A stretch of 33,605 nt of DNA from NCBI GenBank assembly GCA_031274595.1, contig JAISPX010000165.1, positions 1 to 33,605 on the forward strand, given 5' to 3'. This stretch comes from Prevotellaceae bacterium (GTDB taxonomy: Bacteria > Bacteroidota > Bacteroidia > Bacteroidales > UBA932). This document shows positions 1 to 9,130 of this stretch, piece by piece. The position numbers and the translations under genes are program-made. Each line of letters begins with the position of its first letter. Position 1 is the stretch's first letter. The notes below the pieces were generated by a model. That model was given only the letters and a program-made list of their open reading frames with translations, made no database searches and had not been told where the DNA came from.

Positions 1-2464
1 AACCGCTTCCCGTTTTATATGAAATATCGCTTACAAAGGTAATGTTCAGCGGCAAATAAACGGTTGTCCATGCGTTAACATCGTAGTCGCGTATATTCTG
101 GTCGTTTTGCGATGCCAGCGAGTTTTTTGTATTCGTAAACGATACCGTTCCGCCTACGCCCAAATCCATAAACAAAGTACTGAATTGCAAGCCTAAATTA
201 GGAGTATATTGACTGTATTGAGTTGTGTTTTTTATTCCGTTGTTCAAACTCACATTCTGGCTCATGCTTGCACGCGATGAAGAATTAAGTTGAAATGATG
301 AATTTATAGGAAAATTAACGGTTACAAAGCTCATCAAATTCCACACCCCTCCGTCGACATTGTCGTAAGTTCTGTCCTGAATACCATCTGCGATAAACAC
401 TGATTTTGACACTATGCTGTTTTGCGTCATGCTTCCGCGCAAAAATACCATAAGAGTACGCATCTTTGAGCGATTGTTGAGGTTGTATCTCACATTCAGC
501 GAATGAGTATAACTTGGTTTTAAATACGGATTTCCATGACTTATATTCAAAGGATCTGTTCTGTCAATCCATGGATCTAACTGCGACAAGCTCGGCTGTA
601 CTGTTCGTGTATTGTAATCAATTCTGATATTATGCGATTTTGTAAAATTATACTGAAACTGAGCCATAGGACCAATGTTTGTAACATTGCGTTTTGGTAG
701 TTGCGGACTGTCTTCTTCTTCATAATGTGTACGTATGCTCTGCGATGACTGAGGATTTACGTTAACGCCTACTTGGAAATTATATTTATCGGTAGTTCGT
801 TTATAACTTAAATGTATTTGCTGATTAATATATTTATTTTCATAATCGTTGCTGTATAACGAATCAAACCGAGTATAATTTTCTGCTGCATCCTTATTAT
901 AAGTGTGCGTTTCCTGATTTCTGTTGTTGGCGCTGTATGAATAACGAAATTGCAGAAAATCGTTTTTCGACAAAGGTTCAATGTAAGATGTCTGGAAACG
1001 GTAGGTTGTGCTTGTATTTTTGTTGTTCGACAACTGGTCTAATTCCACAATCGAATCTGTCTTATAATATTTTGTTCTTGAATCCGATTTTGTATGTCCT
1101 TTGGTATTGCTGCCGCTGTATTGTATTTCAAACGACAAGTTTCTGCCGGATGTTCCGAATTTGTGACTGTAGTTTAATTCTGCTCCGTATGAAGTTGTTT
1201 GGCTTTCGGTACGGCTGTTTCTCTGACTTGTATTTGCCGTATCCAAATCGCCGCCCAATGTTGTTGACTCGCTTGTGCTGTACGAATCGGAATTTGAGAT
1301 ACTGCCTTGCGGACGAAATATGATTGTATTGTAATCGTTGGGTTTGTATGTAAATCTTACGTTTGCATTATAGTTTCTATTGTATGAATCGGATAATGAC
1401 GCAGCATTTGTATAAAATGAACTGTCTTGCAGCGATGCGGTATCGCGCAAAAATGTTTCCGTGTTTGACGATCTTTCAACATCGGTATTTCGATAAGTGA
1501 AATATCCGCTTCCTTCTACCGTTAATTTATCGGTTGCAAAGGTTGCAATATCAATGCCTCCCATTCCTGCCGTTGTATTTCCCGATGTTCCTCCAAAAGT
1601 ATTACGTCCGCCGCGTCCGCTGTTTGTATTGTTAAAATTACTGATTAATGTAAATCGGCTGTTTGCCGTAAGTCTGTTTATGAATACGCTTTCGTCCAAT
1701 CGCGCTTTGTTGCCTGCTTCATTTTTAATATCGCTGCCCAAGCCTGTGTTAATATTTCCCATCCAGCCTTGCTGCTGTCCTTTTTTTATTTCAAGATTAA
1801 TCACCGTTTCTTCCTGTCCATCGCTTATTCCTGTAAGTCTTTCCTGTTCCGATTTTCTGTCAAGAACCTGCACTCTTTCCACAATTTTTACAGGAACGTT
1901 TTTGGTAGCAAGAGTCGGGTCGTTTGCAAAAAATTCTTTACCTCCAAGCAAAACCTTTGAAACTTCCTTGCCGCCGGCAGTAATACTTCCATCTTTATCA
2001 ACCTGAACTCCGGGCAACTTTTTCAAAAGGTCTTCTACAACAGCATTGTCCTGCAATTTATAGGCATTGGGATTATATTCAACCGTATCGCCTTTTATTG
2101 TTACCGCAGTCGCTTTTCCCGTAACGGTAGCGTTTTTCAGCATTATTCCTGCTTTCAGCACTATATTTCCCAATTTAAATTCTTTGGTAACGCCGTCAAT
2201 ATATATTTTTTTGCTGAAATCATCGTAGCCTATATATGATACTTTTATCATATAATTACCTTTTTCAACATCTTTGATAGTAAAATTTCCGTTATCGTCA
2301 GTAGATACGCCTTTAATGTATGCCGTATCGGGCATTTTGTGCAACAGAACATCTGCCATCGGCAACGCTTCTTCGCCATCGGTTAATGTGCCTGTAATGT
2401 TTGTTTGTGCCGAAGCATAAATTCCGCCAAGCAATAATGCGATGACGATTAAAATTTTTTTCAT
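1..2464 (-). CDS. Outer-membrane beta-barrel protein with carboxypeptidase-regulatory-like N-terminus (3' end outside window)
   Basis: The frame is open from an ATG at 2464 to the window edge, so about 821 residues are visible and the C-terminus is missing. It starts with a signal peptide (MKKILIVIALLLGGIYASAQ). Residues of about 22-110 look like a CarboxypepD_reg-like beta-sandwich (ITGTLTDGEEALPMADV, then GVSTDDNGNFTIKDVEKGNY). A plug-like segment follows (VVEDLLKKLPGVQVDKDGSI), then a long Tyr/Asn/Ser-rich stretch with alternating strands typical of OMP_b-brl_3 barrels. A Gly-rich loop (GRGGRNTFGGTSG) lies near the end of the plug. The family sits in the outer membrane and resembles TonB-dependent receptors, but its substrate is not known. 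The start lies 3 bp after the stop of the upstream secreted-protein gene, so the two are probably co-transcribed and may act together. Confidence 0.9.
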   Translation of the reverse strand, partial: MKKILIVIALLLGGIYASAQTNITGTLTDGEEALPMADVLLHKMPDTAYIKGVSTDDNGNFTIKDVEKGNYMIKVSYIGYDDFSKKIYIDGVTKEFKLGNIVLKAGIMLKNATVTGKATAVTIKGDTVEYNPNAYKLQDNAVVEDLLKKLPGVQVDKDGSITAGGKEVSKVLLGGKEFFANDPTLATKNVPVKIVERVQVLDRKSEQERLTGISDGQEETVINLEIKKGQQQGWMGNINTGLGSDIKNEAGNKARLDESVFINRLTANSRFTLISNFNNTNSGRGGRNTFGGTSGNTTAGMGGIDIATFATDKLTVEGSGYFTYRNTDVERSSNTETFLRDTASLQDSSFYTNAASLSDSYNRNYNANVRFTYKPNDYNTIIFRPQGSISNSDSYSTSESTTLGGDLDTANTSQRNSRTESQTTSYGAELNYSHKFGTSGRNLSFEIQYSGSNTKGHTKSDSRTKYYKTDSIVELDQLSNNKNTSTTYRFQTSYIEPLSKNDFLQFRYSYSANNRNQETHTYNKDAAENYTRFDSLYSNDYENKYINQQIHLSYKRTTDKYNFQVGVNVNPQSSQSIRTHYEEEDSPQLPKRNVTNIGPMAQFQYNFTKSHNIRIDYNTRTVQPSLSQLDPWIDRTDPLNISHGNPYLKPSYTHSLNVRYNLNNRSKMRTLMVFLRGSMTQNSIVSKSVFIADGIQDRTYDNVDGGVWNLMSFVTVNFPINSSFQLNSSSRASMSQNVSLNNGIKNTTQYSQYTPNLGLQFSTLFMDLGVGGTVSFTNTKNSLASQNDQNIRDYDVNAWTTVYLPLNITFVSDISYKTGSG

Positions 2465-2467
2465 GTT

Positions 2468-3199
2468 TTATTTTGTTATTTGTGAGTAAATCCAGAATGA
2501 ATATCCTTTGGTCATTTCGCGCATCTCGCGTTGCATTTGTCCGCCTCCGGGAAAACCGCCGCCACCGCCAAAGTTAGGCATCTGCATACCATTTAAAACT
2601 ATTCCTATTGCAAAAATATTATCGGCATTAATCTGTTCAGGCTTGCAAAACGATGAGAAAGGGATTTTATATTCGGCTATTGTATTGCCGTTCTTTCCGC
2701 TGTATTCTGCTCTTACGTCAAGTTCATCTACTTTATAAGTATTGTCTTTTATATTTTCAAAGCCGCGAAGTTCCATTGTCTTATATGTTCTTTCGAGTTC
2801 CTGATTACGCATGTCTTCGCGGGTGGCATTTCTGCCGCGCGATGAAAAGCGTTCTTCCCACGAAAGCGGAATAGGATATTTTATTCCTGTTTTGCGTTTA
2901 TCTTTTCCATCCGCCGAAATCCACACTTCTACGCCTCCCATTATAAACTTGGTCATTGACGCCTGCGCAGTCGCTTTAATAAGAATGTAGATATTTTCGG
3001 CATCATTGGCAACGCTGTACATGAGTCCGCTGCTTTCATCAAAAAACGAAATTGCGGATTCCCAGTCCGAATCATCTCCATCCAAAACTATGTTATTAAT
3101 AAACTCCGCTTTCAGCGGCTCTTTTTCGGTTTGCGCTGTCGAACCAAAACAAAGCATCATAATGCCTGCCGATAACAACGTAATTTTTATTTTTCTCAT
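2468..3199 (-). CDS. Secreted CBM9/DOMON-like protein with Gly-rich C-terminal segment
   Basis: 243 residues. An N-terminal signal peptide ends around FGSTAQ. The body (IVLDGDDSDWESA, then YSVANDAENIYILIKA, then GVEVWISADGKDKR) follows the strand pattern of CBM9-like or DOMON-like beta-sandwich domains found in exported Bacteroidota proteins. Near the C-terminus is a glycine-rich stretch (NFGGGGGFPGGGQ) followed by QREMREMTKGYSFWIYSQITK. The role is not known; a periplasmic or surface ligand-binding partner of the adjacent beta-barrel protein is an inference from the 3-bp gene spacing. A TATATTTG box lies 28 bp upstream of the start. The fold call is moderate because sequence similarity in this class is low. 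Confidence 0.8.
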   Translation of the reverse strand: MRKIKITLLSAGIMMLCFGSTAQTEKEPLKAEFINNIVLDGDDSDWESAISFFDESSGLMYSVANDAENIYILIKATAQASMTKFIMGGVEVWISADGKDKRKTGIKYPIPLSWEERFSSRGRNATREDMRNQELERTYKTMELRGFENIKDNTYKVDELDVRAEYSGKNGNTIAEYKIPFSSFCKPEQINADNIFAIGIVLNGMQMPNFGGGGGFPGGGQMQREMREMTKGYSFWIYSQITK

Positions 3200-3226
3200 T
3201 TAATTAATTATTTTTATAAAACATAT

Positions 3227-3234
3227 CAAATATA
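3227..3234 (-). promoter_or_regulatory. Candidate Bacteroidota -7 box (TATATTTG) for the CBM9-like/OMP pair
   Basis: Read on the minus strand, TATATTTG matches the Bacteroidota -7 consensus TAnnTTTG exactly and lies 28-35 bp upstream of the ATG at 3199. No good TTTG was seen at the -33 position, so this is a position-supported guess. Confidence 0.4.
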
Positions 3235-3424
3235 AAACTATGCACCTTTGATTATGGTTTTTGAAAAAGGTTTAATTGCCAGTAAAAATTTATATGAATT
3301 TATGAATTATCCTGACTTTGATACTTTCAAAGATTTAATTCTACAACCACATATCAATCAGCATTTTACAATTTTCACATCCCTGATTTGGATGACGCAA
3401 GCAAAAAAGTACTACTTTTGTGGT

Positions 3425-3762
3425 ACGTTTTTACATAAAAATAAAAATCGGTCAGGCAGTACGAGTGTTGTACTGGTAGATAAAAGTAGAAACAGATTTC
3501 ATGAGTTTAAAACAACCGGAGTTAATTCGAATAAAGGCTAAATAGAATTGCTGTATCGGGTATGTAAAAAATGGATTTCAGCCAGTCGTGGCAAACGTGA
3601 TATGTTTTTGAAAGAGATTAAAGAACGAAGAAAAACAGGTAACTAAATACTTGTTGAGTAATGTTAAAAATATTCTGATCAACAAGACTCAATTAGTATT
3701 AAACCATGCATTTAATTTGATTAATTTTAGATAAGATTGACGATGAAACATTGAGACATTTT
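3425..3762 (+). pseudogene. Decayed IS1634-type transposase remnant
   Basis: The translation reads TFLHKNKNRSGSTSVVLVDK and then RFHEFKTTGVNSNKG, which resembles the N-terminus of the IS1634-family transposases common in Bacteroidota (KNRSG.TSVVVVDKS...K.IG). An in-frame TAA at 3539-3541 interrupts it, and the same frame resumes as IELLYRVCKKWI until a stop near 3646. A second frame continues as YLLSNVKNILINKTQLVLNH, and after another shift DKIDDETLRHF appears near 3725-3762, also as in the family (FDKI.DDE.LRHLV). The catalytic region is absent. Codon 3425 is ACG where an ATG would be expected. The element is therefore broken by a stop, by frameshifts and by loss of the 3' part. No terminal repeats were identified. 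Open reading upstream of 3425 is unlikely to be a gene. Confidence 0.75.
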
Positions 3763-3886
3763 TCTGGGAAATCGTTTAGGGGGACACATACTCAAAGTCA
3801 GTATATGAACAAAAAAAAGAGTAATAACTTGTCAACTTTTTTAGTGCGGTACAATAAATATAATAAATTTATTAATAATTATTTTG

Positions 3887-3894
3887 TATTTTTG
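3887..3894 (+). promoter_or_regulatory. Candidate -7 box (TATTTTTG) for the SpoIID/AmpG group
   Basis: TATTTTTG matches TAnnTTTG and ends 24 bp before the ATG of the SpoIID-domain gene at 3919. The upstream -33 region is A/T only, without a clear TTTG. Confidence 0.45.
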
Positions 3895-3918
3895 CGACAT
3901 AATTAACATAAAAAATTC

Positions 3919-5253
3919 ATGAATAACGAACCAAAAATCAGAATCGGGATATTGAATGAAACAAAAGTACAATTTCATTTATACGGCAATTATAAAACTT
4001 TGCAAGGCGATATTTTAAGCAATTTATGCGTTGCCGAAATTTGCGAAAACGATATTTCAATCAGCAATGAAGACGGGAAAAAAGTACATATTGCCAATTT
4101 CGAAACATTAGAACCTGTAACCGAAAAAGATTCTTTTTTCGAATTGATTGATGTTACAATTGGCGTTGAATTTCATTGGCAGCGTAAGGAAAATCAAAAA
4201 TTCAAAGGCTCATTGCAATTTATCATCGAAAATGAAAAAATTACAGCCGTAAACGTAATAAATATTGAAGATTATTTGACCTGCGTAATTTCGGCAGAAA
4301 TGAGCGCCACAAGCTCGATGGAACTGTTGAAAGCCCACGCCGTAATTTCGCGTGGATGGTTGCTTGCGCAAATCAGAAAAGGCGAAAAAATTAATCAAAA
4401 CAAAACCGGTTACAAATCAATAACCGAAAACGAAACCGAATATATACGCTGGTGGGACAGAGAAGATCATGTTAATTTTGATGTATGCGCCGATGATCAT
4501 TGTCAGCGTTATCAGGGAATTACGCGAGCAAACACTCAATACGTAACAGATGCAATTGCCACAACTCGTGGAATGGTTTTAACATTTGACGGAGAAATTT
4601 GCGATGCGCGTTTTTCAAAATCCTGCGGCGGCGTAATGGAAAAATTTGAAAACACATGGGAGCCTGTTGAACATCCGTATTTACAAGGATTAGCAGATAC
4701 TGATGATGAAACTGCTATTGATTTGACAATAGAAGAAAATGCGGAAAAATGGATACTTACAACTCCTCCCGCATTTTGCAACACACACGACAAAATGATT
4801 CTTTCGCAAGTGCTTAACGATTACGACCAAGAAACAAACGATTTTTATCGATGGAAAGTCGAATATACTCAAGCCGAAATTTCAGAACTTGCACATCAGC
4901 GTTCGGGTTTTGATTTTGGCGAAATAATTGATATAATTCCCATTCAGCGCGGCGCTTCGGGACGAATTATAAAACTTAAAATTATAGGCACAAAACTGAT
5001 AAAAATTATAGGAAAAGAATTAATGATTCGTCGGACTTTTTCAAAAACTCACCTTTACAGTTCCGCATTTATTGTAGAAAAAGAAAATGAACAGAACGGT
5101 ATTCCTCAAAAATTTACGTTTATCGGAGCAGGCTGGGGGCATGGAGTAGGATTGTGCCAAATAGGTGCGGCAGTAATGGGAGCAAAAGGTTACAGTTATG
5201 ATAAAATTCTGACGCATTATTTTCCGAAATCCAAATTAGAAAAACTTTATTAA
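3919..5253 (+). CDS. SpoIID/LytB-domain protein (peptidoglycan lytic enzyme or amidase enhancer family)
   Basis: 444 residues with the SpoIID domain across most of the length. Key parts are NIEDYLTCVISAEMS with the candidate catalytic Glu127, the following helix (LLKAHAVISRGWLLAQI), DVCADDHCQRYQG (188-200), ATTRGMVLTFDGEICDARFSKSCGG (214-238) and the C-terminal GAGWGHGVGLCQIGA. SpoIID of spore formers cleaves glycan strands, and LytB activates amidases. The organism is not expected to sporulate, so a role in cell-wall turnover is likely. No signal peptide or membrane segment is seen at the N-terminus (MNNEPKIRIGILNETK), which is unexpected for an enzyme acting on the wall. The next gene, an AmpG-like permease, starts 15 bp after the stop, which fits shared work in peptidoglycan recycling. 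Confidence 0.9.
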   Translation: MNNEPKIRIGILNETKVQFHLYGNYKTLQGDILSNLCVAEICENDISISNEDGKKVHIANFETLEPVTEKDSFFELIDVTIGVEFHWQRKENQKFKGSLQFIIENEKITAVNVINIEDYLTCVISAEMSATSSMELLKAHAVISRGWLLAQIRKGEKINQNKTGYKSITENETEYIRWWDREDHVNFDVCADDHCQRYQGITRANTQYVTDAIATTRGMVLTFDGEICDARFSKSCGGVMEKFENTWEPVEHPYLQGLADTDDETAIDLTIEENAEKWILTTPPAFCNTHDKMILSQVLNDYDQETNDFYRWKVEYTQAEISELAHQRSGFDFGEIIDIIPIQRGASGRIIKLKIIGTKLIKIIGKELMIRRTFSKTHLYSSAFIVEKENEQNGIPQKFTFIGAGWGHGVGLCQIGAAVMGAKGYSYDKILTHYFPKSKLEKLY

Positions 5254-5268
5254 AAAATACACACGATT

Positions 5269-7137
5269 ATGGCTGAAAACAAAAAAAATAGCAGAAATCC
5301 TTGGGCATGGATACCAACGCTTTACTTTGCCGAAGGCGTTCCTTATGTAGTTGTAATGACAGTTGCAGTTATTATGTTTAAACGACTTGGAATATCCAAT
5401 ACCGATATTGCTCTTTACACAGGATGGCTTTATTTGCCATGGGTAATAAAACCGTTTTGGAGTCCTATTGTTGATCTATTAAAAACAAAACGTTGGTGGA
5501 TAGTTATCATGCAACTTATTATCGGCGCTGCTTTTGGAGGAATAGCGCTTGCGCTGCCGCTGCCGATATTTTTCAAAGCATCTTTGATATTTATGTGGTT
5601 GCTGGCGTTCAGTTCCGCAACTCATGATATTGCAGCAGACGGATTTTACATGTTGTCGCTGAGCGAATATCAACAATCGTATTTTGTCGGAATCAGAAGC
5701 ACTTTCTACCGTGTAGCGACTATTACAGGTCAAGGTATTTTGATAATTATAGCAGGTTCGCTGGAATCGTGGACAGGATTATCTCCTGTTGAAATAAACG
5801 TAACGGCAAATAACAACATTCGTAATGAACTTGTTTTGCCCGCTGCGCCGAATATACAAGCGCTTTCCGAAAACGATGAACTTGGCTTTATTGTTACTTC
5901 AAGCGACATTCAAATATCAACACTAAATATAACGTTACATGAATTTGATTCTATTAAAAACATCGTAGAATTACATAATAAAGAAGCGGGATTTATTTCC
6001 ACAAACAATAGCAACGAAAAACAAGAAGATGAAAACAAAACAGACGGCTGGTGGACTCGTAACATTTCCAAACCATTGGGAAATTGGTTGAAAAATACAT
6101 TCAATCCTAAAAAAATCGCCGACAATGAAAAAAGTCTTGTCGGAAACGTCGCCGTTGTCGGAATTATGTTAAATAAAAAACCCGATGAAAACAAAGAAAT
6201 AGTATTGAACCTTCAACTCAAAAAAGACAGCGATATAAAACTGGTTTCGGGAGAACGGCTGGTTTTCAATTCCAAAAACTGTAATGAAGTTGCTTACGTT
6301 CTTATGCAGGTTGACAAAAAAGCCGTATCCGCCGACGATGTACTCAAAGGAACTTCGGGCAATATCCAACTTGCATGGTCGATTTTGTTTTTCATTTTAA
6401 GCGGATTATTTATCGTTCTTTTCATATATCACAAATTTATTCTTCCGCGTCCTGCAAGCGACAAGGCTGCAGCCGGCAGCGGAATGATGTTTAAGGAATT
6501 TTTTATAACATTCAAAATGTTTTTTACAAAGAAAAACATTCTATTGGTAATCCTGTTTTTGCTGTTATACAGGCTCGGCGAATCGCAGATTGTGAAAATG
6601 GCTTCACCGTTTTTGCTTGATACGCGCACAACAGGAGGCTTGGGGCTGACAACAGGACAATTAGGATTAATATACGGAACTATCGGCATATTTATGTTAA
6701 CCGTAGGCGGAATTTTAGGAGGTTTGGCAGCATCAAAAAAAGGATTGAAATACTGGCTTTGGCCTATGGCTTTGGGAATAAATATTCCTCATTTGGTTTA
6801 TGTATATTTATCTTATGCACAGCCCAACAGTTTGCTTATTGTAGGCACATGCGTAGCATTTGAACAATTCTGTTACGGATTTGCATTTACTGCATATATG
6901 CTCTACATGCTTTATGTTTGCGAAAGCAGCGGAGTACACAAAACCGCTCATTATGCAATATGTACGGGATTTATGGCGCTCGGAATGATGATTCCAGGAA
7001 TGATTTCGGGCTGGCTGCAGGAATGTATCGGCTATCAAAACTTTTTTATTTGGGTTATAATTTGTGCAATTCCAGGATTGCTTCCTGTATTGTTTGTAAA
7101 AGTTGACCCGAAATTCGGAATTAAAGGAAAAGAATAA
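5269..7137 (+). CDS. AmpG-like MFS permease (muropeptide uptake) with a large soluble insert
   Basis: 622 residues, longer than classic AmpG. The first half starts NPWAWIPTLYFAEGVPYVVV and contains about five to six membrane segments with SSATHDIAADGFYM, an AmpG/acetyl-CoA-transporter-type signature. A hydrophilic stretch of roughly 190 residues (about 175-365, including NKTDGWWTRNISKPLGNW) separates it from the second membrane half (LAWSILFFILSGLFIVLFIY onward, with YRLGESQIVKMASPFLL and a long helical C-terminus). AmpG brings anhydromuropeptides from the periplasm into the cytoplasm for recycling. The neighbouring SpoIID-domain gene supports a peptidoglycan-recycling role. The substrate is inferred; a related solute is possible. 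Confidence 0.85.
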   Translation: MAENKKNSRNPWAWIPTLYFAEGVPYVVVMTVAVIMFKRLGISNTDIALYTGWLYLPWVIKPFWSPIVDLLKTKRWWIVIMQLIIGAAFGGIALALPLPIFFKASLIFMWLLAFSSATHDIAADGFYMLSLSEYQQSYFVGIRSTFYRVATITGQGILIIIAGSLESWTGLSPVEINVTANNNIRNELVLPAAPNIQALSENDELGFIVTSSDIQISTLNITLHEFDSIKNIVELHNKEAGFISTNNSNEKQEDENKTDGWWTRNISKPLGNWLKNTFNPKKIADNEKSLVGNVAVVGIMLNKKPDENKEIVLNLQLKKDSDIKLVSGERLVFNSKNCNEVAYVLMQVDKKAVSADDVLKGTSGNIQLAWSILFFILSGLFIVLFIYHKFILPRPASDKAAAGSGMMFKEFFITFKMFFTKKNILLVILFLLLYRLGESQIVKMASPFLLDTRTTGGLGLTTGQLGLIYGTIGIFMLTVGGILGGLAASKKGLKYWLWPMALGINIPHLVYVYLSYAQPNSLLIVGTCVAFEQFCYGFAFTAYMLYMLYVCESSGVHKTAHYAICTGFMALGMMIPGMISGWLQECIGYQNFFIWVIICAIPGLLPVLFVKVDPKFGIKGKE

Positions 7138-7161
7138 TAAAAATTAAATAAAATATATAAT

Positions 7162-8628
7162 ATGTCTTTCACAATCTATTCTACGCTTTCGCGGAAAAAA
7201 GAAATATTCGAGCCGCTTAATCCTCCGCACGCAGGAATGTATGTTTGCGGTCCAACGGTTTACGGCGACCCGCACTTGGGACACGCTCGCTCAGCAATTA
7301 CTTTCGACTTGCTGTTTCGCTATCTTACATTTTTAGGATATAAAGTTCGTTATGTGCGAAACATCACAGACGTAGGACATTTGGAAAGCGATGCCGACAC
7401 AGGCGAAGATAAACTTCTTAAAAAAGCGCGGCTCGAACAACTCGAACCAATGGAAGTTGCAAAATATTATGCCGACCGATATCACGATATGATGGATGCG
7501 CTTAACGTGCGCCGCCCAAGTATAGAACCCAACGCTTCGGGACATATCATAGAACAAATTGATATGGTGCAGCAAATTCTTGATGCAGGTTTTGCTTACG
7601 TAGTCAATGGGTCGGTATATTTTGATGTGGTGAAATATAACAGTCAATACCATTACGGAATACTTTCGGGACGCGTAATAGACGATTTGCTCTCTGCAAC
7701 GCGCGACAATCTCGAAGGACAGGAAGAAAAACGCAACAGCGTAGATTTTGCACTGTGGAAAAAAGCGCAACCCGAACATATCATGCGCTGGAAATCGCCG
7801 TGGAGCGAAGGCTTTCCCGGATGGCATCTCGAATGTTCGGCAATGGGACGCAAATACTTGGGCGACCAGTTTGATATTCACGGCGGAGGAATGGATTTGC
7901 TTTTTCCCCATCATGAATCCGAAATTGCCCAATCCGAAATTGCAAACGGAAAACAACCCTGCCGTTATTGGATGCACAACAACATGATTACCGTAAACGG
8001 ACAAAAAATGGGAAAATCATTAGGAAACTCAATCATGCTCGAAGAATTTTTTACAGGTAAACATCCGTTGCTGGCACAGGCTTACGAACCAATGACCGTG
8101 CGCTTTTTTATTCTTCAGGCGCATTATCGCAGCACGCTCGATTTTAGCAACGAGGCTTTGCAGGCTGCCGAAAAAGGTTTGAAAAGATTGATGCAAGCGT
8201 CTAAAACCCTCGAAAATCTGCAATCATCGGCAAATGCTGACAATAACGAAAATATTAAAAACATTGAGAAAGAATGTTACGAAGCGTTGAATGATGATTT
8301 GAACACATCTATAGCAATATCTCAACTTTTTGAAGCAGTGCGGATAATCAACAGCGTTGCCGACAAAAAAGAAAAAATCAATGAAAATGATATTGCTACA
8401 TTAAAAAATCTGTTCAAAAATGTTGTAGGCGATATTTTGGGATTAAAAGACGAGCAAAATAATAATCAAAGCGAACTACTGAATAACCTTATAAAAATGA
8501 TTCTCGATGTAAGGCAACAATCGAAAGACAAAAAAGATTGGGCAACCAGCGACAAAATCAGAGACGAATTAGTGAAATTGGGAATCACCATAAAAGATAC
8601 AAAAGACGGAACAGATTGGCAGATATAA
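7162..8628 (+). CDS. cysS: Cysteinyl-tRNA synthetase
   Basis: 488 residues, normal for CysRS. It charges tRNA-Cys with cysteine in the cytoplasm. The class I signatures are present: the zinc/nucleotide region [10 protein letters not shown] with Cys29, the HIGH-type motif HLGH (38-41), the zinc-ligand segments WHLECSAMG and [12 protein letters not shown], and the KMSKS-type motif KMGKS at about 282-286. The C-terminal part carries a helical anticodon-binding region ([20 protein letters not shown]). It starts 24 bp after the permease gene, so it may be read from the same transcript. Confidence 0.98.
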   Translation: MSFTIYSTLSRKKEIFEPLNPPHAGMYVCGPTVYGDPHLGHARSAITFDLLFRYLTFLGYKVRYVRNITDVGHLESDADTGEDKLLKKARLEQLEPMEVAKYYADRYHDMMDALNVRRPSIEPNASGHIIEQIDMVQQILDAGFAYVVNGSVYFDVVKYNSQYHYGILSGRVIDDLLSATRDNLEGQEEKRNSVDFALWKKAQPEHIMRWKSPWSEGFPGWHLECSAMGRKYLGDQFDIHGGGMDLLFPHHESEIAQSEIANGKQPCRYWMHNNMITVNGQKMGKSLGNSIMLEEFFTGKHPLLAQAYEPMTVRFFILQAHYRSTLDFSNEALQAAEKGLKRLMQASKTLENLQSSANADNNENIKNIEKECYEALNDDLNTSIAISQLFEAVRIINSVADKKEKINENDIATLKNLFKNVVGDILGLKDEQNNNQSELLNNLIKMILDVRQQSKDKKDWATSDKIRDELVKLGITIKDTKDGTDWQI

Positions 8629-8675
8629 AGAATATTATACATTTATCTATTATAAACTTATAAAATTCAAAAACA

Positions 8676-9059
8676 ATGAAAAAAATGATTTTACTGTTAA
8701 TGTGCGCCTCGATATTCAGTGTAGGATGTAAGCAAAAAAGTTCGCAAACAGAAACTCAGAGCCAAAGCCAAGAGCAAACCGATTTACAGGAATACGAAAT
8801 AGAAACTATGCCGCTTTGTCAAAGTTGCGGCATGCCTCTTACTGACGATTTGTATGGCAAAAATGCCGATGGCAGTTTGAACTATGAGAATTGCAAATAC
8901 TGTTATGAAAACGGCGCTTACACAGCCACTGACATAACAATGGCAGAAATGATTGAAATTTGCATTCCTCACATGGTAGATGCAGGAATGGAAGATGCCG
9001 ATGCCCGCAAAATGATGGAGGAATTATTGCCGACACTCAAACGCTGGGCAACAGAATAA
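8676..9059 (+). CDS. Small lipoprotein with a four-cysteine zinc-ribbon domain
   Basis: 127 residues. The N-terminus MKKMILLLMCASIFSVGC is a lipoprotein signal with candidate lipid-attachment Cys18, followed by a Gln/Ser/Glu-rich linker. The mature domain has Cys48-x2-Cys51 (LCQSCGMPL) and Cys73-x2-Cys76 (ENCKYCYENG), then helices ending in LLPTLKRWATE. This matches the putative zinc-ribbon family (PF12674-like), which is usually a cytoplasmic domain with no signal. Export as a lipoprotein is the unusual point. The function is unknown. It lies 47 bp after cysS; a link through cysteine or metal is possible but not shown. Confidence 0.8.
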   Translation: MKKMILLLMCASIFSVGCKQKSSQTETQSQSQEQTDLQEYEIETMPLCQSCGMPLTDDLYGKNADGSLNYENCKYCYENGAYTATDITMAEMIEICIPHMVDAGMEDADARKMMEELLPTLKRWATE

Positions 9060-9085
9060 AAAACATACGAAATAATTAGGATTGT

Positions 9086-9103
9086 CGAGAAAATTTACTC
9101 TCG
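9086..9103. terminator. Weak hairpin between convergent genes
   Basis: CGAGA and TCTCG form a 5-bp stem around an 8-nt loop in the 71-bp gap between the converging lipoprotein and endonuclease-fold genes. There is no strong T-run, so a terminator role is only suggested by position. Confidence 0.25.
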
Positions 9104-9130
9104 GCAGGCGAATGAATTATCACCATTGGT

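Noticed and set aside
937-2006. Plus-strand open frames across the left edge
   Set aside because: They are opposite-strand shadows of the outer-membrane protein gene, whose frame is clearly protein-like throughout.
3248-3424. N-terminal extension of the transposase remnant
   Set aside because: Open frame but without similarity to the transposase start, which aligns from about 3425; probably chance.
7333-8004. 223-residue minus-strand frame inside cysS
   Set aside because: Antisense shadow of a complete, well-matched cysS gene.
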